Shown piece by piece: positions 62,799 through 64,000 of a stretch of 64,000 nucleotides of DNA. The translations under genes were made by a program, and so were the position numbers. The notes beneath the pieces were generated by a model. The model worked only from the letters and a program-made list of their open reading frames with translations, ran no database searches and was not told where the DNA came from. The DNA comes from Taibaiella sp. (GTDB lineage Bacteria; Bacteroidota; Bacteroidia; Chitinophagales; Chitinophagaceae), in contig JAHBTQ010000004.1 of assembly GCA_019638495.1 (NCBI GenBank), positions 186,001 to 250,000 of the forward strand, written 5' to 3'. The stretch's first letter is position 1; every line of letters begins with the position of its first letter.

Positions 62799-64000
62799 CT
62801 AAGCCTGCTCATCGTCTGGCATTACAAAGAAAGATGCACACCGCACCGGGTTGAGGAAGCCAAAAATGCGCTGCCCGGCTTTGAAATACCTGCGCGCGGC
62901 AGCAAGGAATGGCTTCAGGAAGGTGTTTACCTCCTGCTGCTCTGCCGGTGTCAGTGATTGCTTGGCATACTTCTTCTTCAGGTAAATGTTCATGAAGCGG
63001 GTGAAGTTGGTCTGCAGCGCAGGGTCTACTACAGTGCGCGCATACTGCATGGGCGTGAGGCTGCCGCGTGGCATGCCGCACATATGCAGGTAGTAGGTGG
63101 TGGCGCGGAACGCCCAGTATGGCTTGCCCGCGTCCGCACCTGCTCGCCTGTAGCGCAGCAGGAAGTATTGCAGCACACTCCACGGCATCAGCAGCAACAG
63201 CAGCACAAATGCGCCGGCAATGGCTATGGCCGTCCATGCTATCTTTTTCAGCGATACTGGGGCAATTTTGGCAATAGCCGGCGGCGGTTCCTTCTGCGTA
63301 GCAGTGTCGCTCCGCTTCAGGTACAGCTCATCCATGGGCACTAACTCTGGGAATCGTTTCACCAGGGTTTCGGCGCTTTCACCGGGCCTCGGCTCCAACT
63401 TCTTCATAGTTTCTGAGTAAGACACCGCTGTTCCCTTATCTCCCTTCTGCACCCGGCCCAGAGCAATGGCTATACTGTCCTTATAAACCACAGCCACCTT
63501 CATATCCATACCCACTTCTGTAGAGGCTGAAAGCTTATAATCCTTATCGTGAAACACAAACTGCTTCACGGACATCTGTATGGCTTTCTTCAAGGTGTCC
63601 ACGTCTACCACGATTCCCTCGGCTGCGAGCCATGCCTTGGGCGGCTGCATAGGCGGTGTACCGTCTGGCTGAGGAGTGGAACGGTTTTCTGCATCATTGC
63701 CTACCGTCGTGTCAAAATCGAGCCAGCCATAGCCCGGGAAGTAAACCTGCACCCACGCATGGGCCTGGTTAGCATAGTACCAGTACCAGCCCTTGTTTTT
63801 ATCGCTGCGCTCCTCTGTAAGGAAGCCTACCGCAATGCGCGACGGTATGCCCAACGAGCGCAGCATAAACAGCGTGGCACCTGCGAAATAAGCACAGTAC
63901 CCCTTGTGGTTGTCGTTGAGAAAGTACATCAGCTTCGACGCATTCGGCAGATCGGGGATACCGGGATTGTCCGTGTACTCGTAAAGCCGCTTGCCGTTCT
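62799..64000 (-). CDS. Transglutaminase-like protein with DUF4129-type C-terminus, 5'-truncated
   Basis: The frame is open through the right edge of the window, so the N-terminus is missing; 400 codons are visible. The first part carries the transglutaminase-like catalytic triad: Cys in HKGYCAYFAGATLFMLRSLGIPSRIAVGF, His in AHAWVQVYFPGYGWLDFD, and the Asp of that second stretch. A proline-rich linker, a periplasmic middle region, one membrane helix (IAWTAIAIAGAFVLLLLLMPWSVLQ) and a C-terminal helical domain resembling DUF4129 follow. The pattern fits bacterial membrane-bound transglutaminase proteins (DUF3488/TgpA type), whose lost N-terminus would hold more membrane helices. The substrate is unknown. 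Confidence 0.82.
   Translation of the reverse strand, partial: NGKRLYEYTDNPGIPDLPNASKLMYFLNDNHKGYCAYFAGATLFMLRSLGIPSRIAVGFLTEERSDKNKGWYWYYANQAHAWVQVYFPGYGWLDFDTTVGNDAENRSTPQPDGTPPMQPPKAWLAAEGIVVDVDTLKKAIQMSVKQFVFHDKDYKLSASTEVGMDMKVAVVYKDSIAIALGRVQKGDKGTAVSYSETMKKLEPRPGESAETLVKRFPELVPMDELYLKRSDTATQKEPPPAIAKIAPVSLKKIAWTAIAIAGAFVLLLLLMPWSVLQYFLLRYRRAGADAGKPYWAFRATTYYLHMCGMPRGSLTPMQYARTVVDPALQTNFTRFMNIYLKKKYAKQSLTPAEQQEVNTFLKPFLAAARRYFKAGQRIFGFLNPVRCASFFVMPDDEQA

Overview
The window looks like chromosomal DNA of a Bacteroidota bacterium, most plausibly of the Chitinophagaceae or a near relative. The signs are recurrent TAnnTTTG (-7) promoter boxes with little Shine-Dalgarno sequence, a T9SS-type C-terminal sorting domain, lipoproteins with Bacteroidota lipoboxes, a bacillithiol synthase (BshA), an atpD-atpC pair split from the other ATP synthase genes, a methionine synthase lacking the homocysteine domain, and short 7-8 bp periodic intergenic repeats. 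No rRNA, tRNA, CRISPR array or complete insertion sequence was seen.

Layout. 1-1.9 kb: end of a reductase gene plus a LnmK-like biosynthetic protein, apparently the edge of a secondary-metabolite cluster. 1.9-9.2 kb: secreted protein, cytochrome c maturation (ccmE, ccmF-like), yajQ, rarA, a thioredoxin-fold protein and a membrane protein. 9.6-12.1 kb: mlaE-mlaF-mlaD lipid transport operon on the minus strand. 13.3-17.9 kb: TPP riboswitch and thiS-thiC-thiD-thiE-thiG. 18-24.7 kb: Cys-rich secreted protein, OprP-like porin, valS, NHL-propeller T9SS cargo and a lipoprotein. 24.9-31.5 kb: TMTC-like TPR membrane protein, bshA, then the cell-elongation pair PBP2-rodA. 31.5-36 kb: short AraC-type regulator, SDR, MBL hydrolase, small membrane and secreted proteins, FAD protein. 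36-45.2 kb: REC-PAS-kinase, TPR membrane protein, pdhA, recF, desaturase, PAP2-like protein, metH. 45.3-51 kb: DUF486 protein, SurA-like chaperone, CAP-domain protein, and a NarL/HisKA_3 two-component operon. 51-53.4 kb: purB plus a putative glycosyltransferase.

The clearest accessory element is an A+T-rich single-gene island at 53.8-56.2 kb. It encodes an 822-residue protein with an N-terminal RecB/HsdR-type PD-(D/E)xK nuclease and a central P-loop ATPase, bracketed by an 11-bp direct repeat. This is the best candidate for an undescribed (probably anti-phage) system. 57.6-59.5 kb: atpD and atpC. 59.5-64 kb: envelope proteins, one gene broken by a +1 frameshift, and a truncated transglutaminase-family gene at the right edge.

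A second theme is promoter placement. In several genes (the MBL hydrolase, purB, the CAP protein, the desaturase, recF and the TMTC-like gene) the TAnnTTTG box ends only 3-7 nt before the start codon, which suggests leaderless transcripts.
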